Source of the DNA: Stenotrophomonas cyclobalanopsidis
GTDB lineage: Bacteria; Pseudomonadota; Gammaproteobacteria; Xanthomonadales; Xanthomonadaceae
Reading direction: 5' to 3'
NCBI RefSeq assembly: GCF_008710035.1
Contig: NZ_VYKI01000003.1
Span: 128,387 to 192,386, forward strand
DNA length: 64,000 nucleotides
Below the pieces are notes generated by a model that saw only the letters and a program-made list of their open reading frames with translations, had not been told where the DNA came from and made no database searches. This document shows, piece after piece, positions 35,073-42,814 of the stretch. Position numbers and translations under genes: made by a program. Position 1 is the first letter of the stretch; each line of letters opens with the position of its first letter.

Positions 35073-35426
35073 TTACGCGCCTGCCGCGGCGGAGCCCGGC
35101 GTCAGCCGGACGAAAACGGTCAGGGCGCCGGCCTCGGCCGGGTAGACAGCGAAGCCGATGTCGGCGACCTGGTCGGCACCGGCATCACCGACGGTCGCGT
35201 GGGCAGCATCGGTGTCCCAGTTGACGGCGGTACCGACAGCAAATACGGCGGCCGGCAGCTTGGGCAGCTCAAACACGCCTTCGACGTGCGTAGCGACGAT
35301 CTCGCCGGCCTTACCATCGGTAACGGCAACGGCCACCAGCTTGCCCTGTACAACCAGTTCACCACTCTTGATGTCAGCGGCAAGGGTCACGTCGAGCACG
35401 CGACCGTCCTGATGTGCGTTCTTCAT
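35073..35426 (-). CDS. Capsid decoration protein (DUF2190-like)
   Basis: A 117-residue beta-rich protein, MKNAHQDGRVLDVTLAADIK, SGELVVQGKLVAVAVTDGKA, of the DUF2190 type that stabilises capsids as a cement protein. It follows the capsid fusion gene in the late operon, as expected for a head accessory protein. Confidence 0.75.
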   Translation of the reverse strand: MKNAHQDGRVLDVTLAADIKSGELVVQGKLVAVAVTDGKAGEIVATHVEGVFELPKLPAAVFAVGTAVNWDTDAAHATVGDAGADQVADIGFAVYPAEAGALTVFVRLTPGSAAAGA

Positions 35427-35494
35427 AAATACTCTCCGGATGCGTGAAAGGTTCAGGAGACCGCCGCTTTCGTGGCGATCTCCATGGCGGGCGA

Positions 35495-37735
35495 TCAGCC
35501 CTGAGCGGGTGCCGGGTTACCGGGGTTCTTGTAGATGCCGCGGAAATCGGCAATGGCCGGCGCCGCATCCAGGCGCACCTTCCAGGCCACGCCATCGACG
35601 GTGAAGCCCTGGTGCTGTTCCAGGTACGGTGTCTGGTTGCCGTCGAGGTAGCCAACCACGATCCCATCCACGTAGGCGGGGTTGGAGATGCCGTACCAAG
35701 CCTGTGCATCCTTGGCGTCCAGACGACCGTCATCCCAGACTTCGAAGGTCTCGCGCACGATGTTGGGGTCGTTGCTGCCAACGCCCGCGCCCACGGCGAA
35801 CTGGGCGGTGCGCACGGTCTTTGCCAGGCCGCTCAGCGCCACCGGCGTCAGCAGGCCGCGCATCGGCACTTGGATCAGATTGCCGTCCGCATCCTTCTGC
35901 AGGCGCATTGCAGCCTGCATCGCGCCTACGCTGGCGGTGCTGATCAGTGCAGCCGGCAACAGGTTCTTGTGGTCAGCGTGGAACAGGCGCTTGCCGTCAG
36001 CCAGGATCGGGTTGCTGTTGATCAGATCGAACACGGCCTTGGCGAGCGTACGGCGTGCAGCCTGGCCCATCTTGCGCGGCACGTCGCCAAACACGCCCAG
36101 TTCGTCATTGATGATGGCCTGGCGGGTAATGGTGAACAGCTTGCCGTAGGTCACGATCTTCATGGCCTGTGACTGCTCGGAGAACGAGCCCTGCTTGTAT
36201 TCGCCGCCTTCCGGGACGACATCCAGATCCGAGAAGGCGCCCAGACCCACCAGGTTGGTTGGCTTGAAGTCGCTCACATTCACCGGGCGGGTGTACTGGT
36301 CGAAGGTTTCCTCGACTTCCTGGTAGCCCTGCAGCAGGGCCCGGCGCGAGGCGTCACCCAGCAGCTGCGGGAAATCCGAGCTGCTGTGGGTGAACGCCAT
36401 GCCCACCACTTCCAGGCGCTCCATCCCACGGGTGTCAACACCGGCCTGCTGCACGCACGCGCGAGCGATCTCGGTGAGCGACATGCCACGAAAGGCATTG
36501 CCGTCCGTCGCCTGGACCAGACCGGCACGGGCCTGGATCGCATTGGACATGGCCGAGCGGGTCAGATCGCGCTGGTCAGTACCAGCGGTGACGGCCGCAC
36601 CGCCATTGAGCGGTGCTGCGTTGCTGCCCAGCAGTGCCAGGATGTGGCGACCCACCGCGTCGGCGGTGATGTTGGAGTCTGCCTGCGCCATCACGCCATC
36701 GACGTACTCACGGACCTGTGCGTTGCCCATGTGCGGGAGCGCAATGGCCTGGATCTGGGTGTTGCGCTCACGCAACGCACCCAGAGCGGCCTGGACCGGA
36801 TCGGCCGGCGTCGGGGCGGGAACGGGAGCCGCGGCGACGACCGGGGTGACCGGCGCGGTAGCGGTGGTTGCGACTGCCGGGCTCTGTCGACCGGCGTTCG
36901 CGAGGATGGCGCTGTACTGCTTCTTCATGGTTGGATCCTCGATATGGCCGATCACGGCCGACTGGCTGACCTCGGGAAGCGAGGCGAATACTTGCGGAGA
37001 GAGGCTGGCGACGATGCTTCGACGCAGCTGGGACAACACGGGCGCGCCAGCACCCTCAATGGACTGCAGATAGCCGCGGATCGCGACGGTAGATGCCGAC
37101 GACCACATGGCCGTGGCCCCGGGGTCGGCGTCCACCACCAGGTCGGCCAGACCGGCATCGACGGCCTGCGGACCGGAGAACCAGTGGTCGGCATCGTCGG
37201 TAAGCAGTCGCTCCATCTCATCACGCCGGCCAGAGCGGGCCGCGTAGGCCTCCAACATGGCCGACGCGTGCGCGTCCAGCGCCTCCGCGTTCTGACGGAA
37301 TGCCGTAGCGCTACCGGCAGCAACGGTACGGGGCGCATGAACCATGACCAGGGAGCTGGCATAGACCCGGCGCTCATCGCCGGCCTGCAGGATCAGCGAG
37401 GCGATGGAGGCGGCCTGCCCTTCCACGGTGACGATCTTGTGCGCCGGATGGGCCTGCAGCGCGTTGTGAATTGCCATGCCGTCAGCGACGACACCACCAA
37501 CACTGTTGAGGCGCACGTGGATAGTACCCGCAGTGATCTGGCCGATCCGCTCGACCAGGTCGGCAGCGGACACCGACTCTTCGAACAGATAGCCACCGAT
37601 GGCGCCATAGATCATCACGTCGGCGACATCGGCCTCCGCGCGGACCTGATACAGCGCGGGGCCGAGCTCGGCTTCGGTTGCCGCTTCCGCGCGGATGGTG
37701 TTCTGGATCACGCTGGCCAACAGGCGTGCACGCAT
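35495..37735 (-). CDS. Prohead protease / major capsid protein fusion
   Basis: A 746-residue two-part protein. Residues 1-220 form a ClpP-like serine protease, with Ser110 in GQAASIAS and His133 in VMVHAP. After a Pro/Ala linker (near residues 290-315) come about 370 residues of a Mu-type major capsid domain (AGVDTRGMERLEVVGMAFTH, QAMKIVTYGKLFTITRQAII). One polypeptide would supply both maturation protease and shell subunit, with self-cleavage expected. No separate capsid or scaffold gene is present. Such fusions are known in databases but uncommon. Confidence 0.88.
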   Translation of the reverse strand: MRARLLASVIQNTIRAEAATEAELGPALYQVRAEADVADVMIYGAIGGYLFEESVSAADLVERIGQITAGTIHVRLNSVGGVVADGMAIHNALQAHPAHKIVTVEGQAASIASLILQAGDERRVYASSLVMVHAPRTVAAGSATAFRQNAEALDAHASAMLEAYAARSGRRDEMERLLTDDADHWFSGPQAVDAGLADLVVDADPGATAMWSSASTVAIRGYLQSIEGAGAPVLSQLRRSIVASLSPQVFASLPEVSQSAVIGHIEDPTMKKQYSAILANAGRQSPAVATTATAPVTPVVAAAPVPAPTPADPVQAALGALRERNTQIQAIALPHMGNAQVREYVDGVMAQADSNITADAVGRHILALLGSNAAPLNGGAAVTAGTDQRDLTRSAMSNAIQARAGLVQATDGNAFRGMSLTEIARACVQQAGVDTRGMERLEVVGMAFTHSSSDFPQLLGDASRRALLQGYQEVEETFDQYTRPVNVSDFKPTNLVGLGAFSDLDVVPEGGEYKQGSFSEQSQAMKIVTYGKLFTITRQAIINDELGVFGDVPRKMGQAARRTLAKAVFDLINSNPILADGKRLFHADHKNLLPAALISTASVGAMQAAMRLQKDADGNLIQVPMRGLLTPVALSGLAKTVRTAQFAVGAGVGSNDPNIVRETFEVWDDGRLDAKDAQAWYGISNPAYVDGIVVGYLDGNQTPYLEQHQGFTVDGVAWKVRLDAAPAIADFRGIYKNPGNPAPAQG

Positions 37736-37736
37736 G

Positions 37737-39269
37737 TCATTCGCTCCTGGAGAGATCGCGCGTCAGCTGGCCCAAGACTTGGGCACGCGCTTCTGCACTG
37801 ATGTTGGGCGCCGGCGGCGCAAGGGTCTGGGTCTGCTCCTGCCAGTCCTGACGCTGACGCAGGACCTCAGCGGGGTTGTTGCCGTACTGAAGCGTGTTCT
37901 GCTGCGGCGACACCCAGCCGCGGTCCTCCGCCTCGCCGCGCGCGTAGGCCTCCTTCAACGGATCAATCCACGGCATCACCGGTCGGACGTATGTTGAAGC
38001 GGCCAGGTCCCGCAGCGTCCAGCCGCGGGGCAGGCGCACGCGGCCCGAAAGCACGCATGCCTCTACGAAACGCATGCGCTGCGGTCGCACGCACAGCGCA
38101 ATGAAGCGTTCGGCCAGCATCAGGTAGCTGCCCCACTTCTCGACGAGCTCCTGACGCTGTGCCGAATAGGTGCCGTTGTAGTCCAGCGAAAGGCTGGAAT
38201 AGCTCACGCCGATGCCACCAGCAGCTGCGCGCAACTGCTCCTTCCGCCAGGTGGCGGCATTGGGATTCGGCCGGTCGGTGCCCAAGCTCTCAATCGACTC
38301 GCCAGGCAACAGATCATCGAAGATCGCGCCGGGGGCGAGGCGCAGCTCACGAATCGGAACACCGTCCTGCAAGATGGCCTGGCCGCCCAGATCCGCGCCG
38401 TATTGTTCGCCGCTGCCCTTCTTGATCTGGAACGTCATTGACGCCGCCACCTTGGCAGCAATGCGCTCGGATTCTTCGTAATCCTTCACGTCCTCAAAGC
38501 GGGACATGGCGCTCGCGAACACGCTGAGCCCCCGTACCTGGTGCAGGCGCTTCATCAGCGCGATGCAGTGCATGAACTCGGCGGAGACCCGCTTGGTTTC
38601 CAGCCGCGCGCCCATCGGATCGCCCGGATGACTCTTGTAGACGTGGAACGCGATAGGCCGGCCCCAGGCGTTGCGCTCGACACCTTGCAGGATGTTGCGC
38701 GCCGGATCGTTGAAGTCCAACGGCACCAGGTCGGCTTCCAACATCTCGAAGCTGTACGGCACAGCGGTGCCGTGCTCGAAGTACGGCACGGTTCCAATCA
38801 GGTCCTGGTAGAACGCATCACCGTCGCGGAACCAGCTGCGTGCCAGCAGCTGCTGACACATGCCGTAATCGTGCGTGCGGGTGGCCTCGGGCGCGTCCCA
38901 CCAAGCGTCCCAGAGGTCGTCCAGCTGCAGTGCCAGCTCGCGGTTGATCGGCTGCCCAGGGAGCCGAGGTGCAGAAAGCACGTCGATGCCTGCGCCGACC
39001 GTGTTCTGGACCAGAACGTTCAACGCGTTGTCTGCCAGATCGAGGTCACGCTCCAGATGGCGGGCCTGGTCGCGGAGCTGACGCGCATCCATGCCTGCGA
39101 TGGCATTGCCACTGCCCCAGTCCCTCGCCAGCTTCCGGTTTCGCGACGGCCGCGTGACTTCGTGCGCACGCGCGATGACCGGAGCCATCTGAGCCCGCGC
39201 CGATTGAATGGCGCGATCCGCGCCGAGTGCGGCGTCCAATCGTGCCTTGGCGATCTGCGCGGATGACAT
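37737..39269 (-). CDS. Portal protein (lambda gpB family)
   Basis: A 510-residue portal subunit that forms the DNA entry ring at one capsid vertex. It has the lambda-portal pattern: ALNVLVQNTVGAGIDVLSAP, a WFRDGDAFYQ segment, and GGIGVSYSSLSLDYNGTYSA near residue 370. ATG at 39269 overlaps the gpW stop (TGATG); extension to 39353 is an artefact of the overlapping gene. Confidence 0.9.
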   Translation of the reverse strand: MSSAQIAKARLDAALGADRAIQSARAQMAPVIARAHEVTRPSRNRKLARDWGSGNAIAGMDARQLRDQARHLERDLDLADNALNVLVQNTVGAGIDVLSAPRLPGQPINRELALQLDDLWDAWWDAPEATRTHDYGMCQQLLARSWFRDGDAFYQDLIGTVPYFEHGTAVPYSFEMLEADLVPLDFNDPARNILQGVERNAWGRPIAFHVYKSHPGDPMGARLETKRVSAEFMHCIALMKRLHQVRGLSVFASAMSRFEDVKDYEESERIAAKVAASMTFQIKKGSGEQYGADLGGQAILQDGVPIRELRLAPGAIFDDLLPGESIESLGTDRPNPNAATWRKEQLRAAAGGIGVSYSSLSLDYNGTYSAQRQELVEKWGSYLMLAERFIALCVRPQRMRFVEACVLSGRVRLPRGWTLRDLAASTYVRPVMPWIDPLKEAYARGEAEDRGWVSPQQNTLQYGNNPAEVLRQRQDWQEQTQTLAPPAPNISAEARAQVLGQLTRDLSRSE

Positions 39270-39487
39270 CAGGTCACCCCGCCGAAATCGGCATTGGCCC
39301 AGCGCGCACGCCGACCGGCAACGGAGCCTGCACGCAGGACCGCCGCCTGCCACTCTTTCCGACCGGAACGAATCTCAGCCAAGTCCGCTCGGGTCAACTG
39401 GCGATCACCGATGCGAACGGTCTGGCCCGAAAGGACGGCGACCTCCGCGTCGATGTAGAAATCCAGCATTTCCTGAGCAGTCTTCAT
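39269..39487 (-). CDS. Head-tail joining protein gpW
   Basis: A 72-residue gpW-type protein (MKTAQEMLDFYIDAEVAVLS, then IGDRQLTRADLAEIRSGRKE), which sits under the portal and precedes tail joining. Position right before the portal gene is the lambda order. The ATG at 39487 follows the inverted repeat described at 39510-39542. Confidence 0.8.
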   Translation of the reverse strand: MKTAQEMLDFYIDAEVAVLSGQTVRIGDRQLTRADLAEIRSGRKEWQAAVLRAGSVAGRRARWANADFGGVT

Positions 39488-39509
39488 GACTACATAGGCT
39501 AGGCACCCG

Positions 39510-39542
39510 ACTGTCCACGTTCTAGGCAAACTCGTGGACAGT
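39510..39542. promoter_or_regulatory. Inverted repeat ACTGTCCACG...CGTGGACAGT
   Basis: Perfect 10-bp arms with a 13-nt spacer in the gap between the HTH gene and gpW, 23 bp upstream of the gpW start. A third copy of one arm (CGTGGACAGT) lies at 39607-39616, inside the 3' end of the HTH gene. No T-run follows on either strand, so a protein-binding site is more likely than a terminator. Confidence 0.6.
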
Positions 39543-39579
39543 GGTAGTCGCAACTCACTGATCTACAAGGACAGAAAAA

Positions 39580-39912
39580 CTATTTTGTCTCCGCTTTTGT
39601 CAAAGTCGTGGACAGTTGCCCTTTCGTGGCCCTCGGTAGCCCTCCCGGGAACAAGTCGTGGAGCTTCGCCCGGGAAAGGTCAAACTTGGACATGACCTGT
39701 TTCACGGGAATCCCGGCTACCAGAGCGGCCCTTATTTCAGCCATCGGGTACTCCCGAGGCGCCGCAGGGAAATATGGTCGCTCACCGGCGAAGCATTGCA
39801 TCACCGACTCAACGAACGGCAGCGCCATTCGCTCACTGATGCCAATGTCGGCCCGCATGGCGGCCAGGATCCGCTCCCTCAGCTCTTCGGCTGACTCGGT
39901 ACGTTTTGCCAT
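39580..39912 (-). CDS. HTH-containing phage regulator candidate
   Basis: A 110-residue protein with a helix-turn-helix-like segment, VAGIPVKQVMSKFDLSRAKL, and an upstream conserved-looking segment FVESVMQCFAGERPYFP. It lies between the large terminase and gpW, an unusual place for a regulator. Its start overlaps the terminase stop (TAATG). The inverted repeat 40-70 bp downstream suggests it may act on the late operon or on itself. Confidence 0.6.
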   Translation of the reverse strand: MAKRTESAEELRERILAAMRADIGISERMALPFVESVMQCFAGERPYFPAAPREYPMAEIRAALVAGIPVKQVMSKFDLSRAKLHDLFPGGLPRATKGQLSTTLTKAETK

Positions 39913-41831
39913 TACAGCGCCCACCCGTCTCGCGCCAGCCCACTGCTGCGCGGCCGGACCTGTTGCGTTCCACGCGAAACAGTCTTCCCCTCGACCTCCG
40001 CAGGCGCTGCCTCTGTTTCACGGGAATCCGTGCTGTTCACGGTGAGCAGCAGGCGCGCCTCCAGCACGTCCCAGTCTGCTCGCGTGTACCGATGAAGGCG
40101 GACCTCCGGGTGGTGCGCGGCAGCATAGGCATAGACCCAGGTATCCAGCGGCTCGTTACGTGTAACCCTCTTCTCGAATCGGTTCTTCACCGGGTTGTAG
40201 ACCTCCGACACCAAACCGGGGAAGTACTCATCCGGCAACTCATCGCTGAAATGCACCAAGCGCGACTCCACGGCGCGCTCCGCATCGGCAGAGAGGCGGC
40301 TATACAGATAGTGCTTCGCAGCCACGGTGCCGACGTGGTGAATGGTGATGCCACGCTTGTCCGTTTTGCCGTTCCAGGTCACGTCTGCCAGCTTTCCCTT
40401 CGACAGCACCGGCGCGTTGTTCGGAACGGCGCCGAAAATGCACATGGGCCTGGTGACACGACGCTGGCGCACGAAGTTCTTTACAGCCTCCGTGCGGTGG
40501 CCACCGGCATCGATAGCAACTGCCATCGGCCGCAGAAGAGCGCCGTCCGCTCGCTCGATGGCGCGGTTCAGCAGATCCGTCAGCGCAACCCACACAGCAT
40601 CCTCTGCGGGATCGCCTTGCAGTTCCACATAGTCGAGGGTCCAGGCGGTCATACCACGCCCCCAGCCAATGGTGTGGACCGCCAAGCGTCCATCCTGGGT
40701 ATCGACACCGACCGTCACCGCCAGCACCCCGAGGGGAGCCAAGCGCAGGGCGTAGGGCTCGGCGCGATCCTTGATCACGTTGTGCTTGACCGCGCGCATC
40801 GACGGGTCTTCCCACGTCTCGGCCAGCCGGTCATTCACGAAAGTCTTGAGGGAGGCAGGATCACCCTGCGCTTCCAGCCACTCCTTCACCAGGTCCAGCC
40901 AGCGCGGTCCCAGGCCGAACTGGTAGTACAGGCAATTGATGGTATAGCCGCGAATCGGCGAGTCAGGGTTGGCCGCCACCCAGCGCCCGTTGGCAATCAT
41001 GTCGGTCTTGAAGTGTTCCTCGATGGCGACACCGCACTCGCAACAGGCGTACCACGCGTGGCTCTTGTCGGGCGACCACACCAGGCCACTCCATTGAAGC
41101 GCCTGGTAATGGCCGCAGTGGGGGCACGGCACGTGATAGCGGCGCTGGTCGCTCTTGTCGTACAGCTTCGCGATCCGGCTGAGTCCGGCAATGCCCGGCG
41201 TGCTGATGTACTGGCGCTTGTAGGTGGTCGGGAAGGACGACGTGCGGCCGTCCAGCATCTTCACCGGATCGTCGCCGGTGGAGAGCTGCTGCGGCGCCTC
41301 ATCGATCTCATCTACCTGCAGGTACTTCACCGTCGAGGACTTCAAGCGCTGCGGGCTACCCATGTGCTCCACGAACAGCTGGCCGCCTGCGAAGTCCTTG
41401 AACGTGCGCTGGTTCGCGCTGTCCCGGCTGGCGGTGCTGGTCAGCGCCTTCTTGACTGCTGCGCAGACCTCGATCATCGGGTTCAGCTTCTGGGCGATCC
41501 ACTTGTTCATGGACACCTCACCCGGCAGCGCGTACATCATCGGGCCCGGCGCATAGTCCATCCAGTAGGCCATGGCATTGGTCGCCAGCTGGCTCTTGCC
41601 GAACTGGATCGGGAACATGCAGACCTGGTCATGCACCGGGCTGCGGGCGGACATGTTGTCCATCGGCTCACGCAGTGGCGGGTTGCGGTCGGTGACCCAC
41701 CGCCCGGGCTTGCTGCCGCTCTTTGTGGAAAGACGCATGTGTTCGTCGCACCACTGCGACACGCTCATGGGCCGCCGCGGCTGCAGCGAGCGCGCCAGCA
41801 CCGACGCCAGGCAGCTCTGTGCCTCCATCAT
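39912..41831 (-). CDS. Terminase large subunit (lambda gpA family)
   Basis: A 639-residue packaging motor and nuclease. ATPase motifs are visible in FPIQFGKSQLATNAMAYWMD (Walker A-like, near residue 78) and YLQVDEIDEAPQQL (Walker B); the nuclease part begins VTVGVDTQDGRLAVHTIGWG. A zinc-type cluster CPHCGHYQALQWSG with a later CCECG lies between. It cuts the concatemer and drives DNA into the prohead, together with TerS. Confidence 0.93.
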   Translation of the reverse strand: MMEAQSCLASVLARSLQPRRPMSVSQWCDEHMRLSTKSGSKPGRWVTDRNPPLREPMDNMSARSPVHDQVCMFPIQFGKSQLATNAMAYWMDYAPGPMMYALPGEVSMNKWIAQKLNPMIEVCAAVKKALTSTASRDSANQRTFKDFAGGQLFVEHMGSPQRLKSSTVKYLQVDEIDEAPQQLSTGDDPVKMLDGRTSSFPTTYKRQYISTPGIAGLSRIAKLYDKSDQRRYHVPCPHCGHYQALQWSGLVWSPDKSHAWYACCECGVAIEEHFKTDMIANGRWVAANPDSPIRGYTINCLYYQFGLGPRWLDLVKEWLEAQGDPASLKTFVNDRLAETWEDPSMRAVKHNVIKDRAEPYALRLAPLGVLAVTVGVDTQDGRLAVHTIGWGRGMTAWTLDYVELQGDPAEDAVWVALTDLLNRAIERADGALLRPMAVAIDAGGHRTEAVKNFVRQRRVTRPMCIFGAVPNNAPVLSKGKLADVTWNGKTDKRGITIHHVGTVAAKHYLYSRLSADAERAVESRLVHFSDELPDEYFPGLVSEVYNPVKNRFEKRVTRNEPLDTWVYAYAAAHHPEVRLHRYTRADWDVLEARLLLTVNSTDSRETEAAPAEVEGKTVSRGTQQVRPRSSGLARDGWAL

Positions 41832-42472
41832 TCCGCAGCCTCCGCTGCCTTGGCCGCCAACGTGCGGAAGCCCTGGCTCAGTTCTTCCAGGGCGTGGCTC
41901 ACCTCATCCCAGACCAGCCGCCGGCACCCGGCCTCATCCAACGTTGCCGCCAGCTGCGGCGCCAGCGTATCGGCCAGGCGTTCCATCGCACCCCGGAACG
42001 TCGTTGCGTGCTCAGCGAGGAACGCCTCCACGTCTGCGCGGGGCAGCAGCAGCCCCAGCTCCTTCTGCAGCGCGATGTGGGCCATGTGCGCGTCGGTCTC
42101 GGCCTTGTCGGCCAGCGCCTTGGCCTTGCGCGCGGAATCCGGGGTCTGCGGGCGGCCGGCACGTAAGGGCCTGGCCTCGTCGTCGTCACCGTCCTCTTCA
42201 TCGTCATCGATGTCGACGTCGACGGCATTGGCCCCCTCCCCGCTCCCCACCAGCGCGCTGCCGCGCTCATCTGCGTGGCGCTGAGCGACACCGGCATAGA
42301 CCGGGTCTGCGGTGCGAGCGTAGAGCTCCAGAGAGGCGGCCTTGAGGAATCCCTTGCCGCCCTCACCCACCACCACCCTGCCCTTCTTCCTCAGCTCGAC
42401 CACGTAGGACGGCTTGCAGCCGATCAGCGAGGCAAGCTCTTTGCCAGTGATCGTCACGTCTTCCTCAGCCAT
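41828..42472 (-). CDS. Terminase small subunit (Nu1-like)
   Basis: A 214-residue DNA-recognition subunit: N-terminal winged-HTH (TITGKELASLIGCKPSYVVE, LRKKGRVVV), an acidic linker (DVDIDDDEEDGDDDEARP) and a helical C-terminus that should bind TerL. ATG at 42472 follows AGGGG. Its start overlaps the upstream repeat region, which may contain its DNA target. Confidence 0.85.
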   Translation of the reverse strand: MAEEDVTITGKELASLIGCKPSYVVELRKKGRVVVGEGGKGFLKAASLELYARTADPVYAGVAQRHADERGSALVGSGEGANAVDVDIDDDEEDGDDDEARPLRAGRPQTPDSARKAKALADKAETDAHMAHIALQKELGLLLPRADVEAFLAEHATTFRGAMERLADTLAPQLAATLDEAGCRRLVWDEVSHALEELSQGFRTLAAKAAEAAE

Positions 42473-42814
42473 TGATTCCCCCTACTCCATTTCCTTCGAA
42501 GATCGTTAAAGCGGAAAAACGCGCGCGCGCGAGCATGTGCGGGCTGTGCGGCGGTGTGTGCGGGATGCGGAAGTCGATGAATCCACGCGGCACAAGGCGT
42601 GTGCGGCGTGTGCGGGATGTGCGGTCACCCATATACGCACGCGAGACAATTTGTGGCGTGGCGGCGCGATACCCGTTCGCGCCTGCGCCCGCCCATGTAG
42701 GCCGATGCCCGCACATCCCGCACACACCTACTGCCGCAATCGATTCACAGCAATTCAATGCCCGCACATCCGCCCGCACATCCCGCACACGCCGCACATT
42801 GATGGGCATAGTGA
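42473..42814. repeat. GTGCGGG repeat region with inverted symmetry (candidate ori or cos)
   Basis: Between terS and the primase gene. Units related to GTGTGCGGGATGTGCGG occur at 42533-42551, 42554-42570 and 42597-42624 in one orientation and at 42707-42728 and 42760-42800 in the other, leaving an 80-bp centre. A 137-codon frame (42465-42878) crosses it, but its translation simply follows the repeat and I do not call it a gene. Iteron-like repeats beside a primase/helicase suggest a replication origin; the position beside terS also allows a packaging (cos/cosB-like) site. Confidence 0.65.

Noticed and set aside
39510..39542. Inverted repeat as rho-independent terminator
   Set aside because: A 13-nt loop and no T-run on either strand.
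42530..42800. CRISPR-like array
   Set aside because: Units are short, irregularly spaced and in both orientations, with no constant repeat-spacer pattern and no cas genes.
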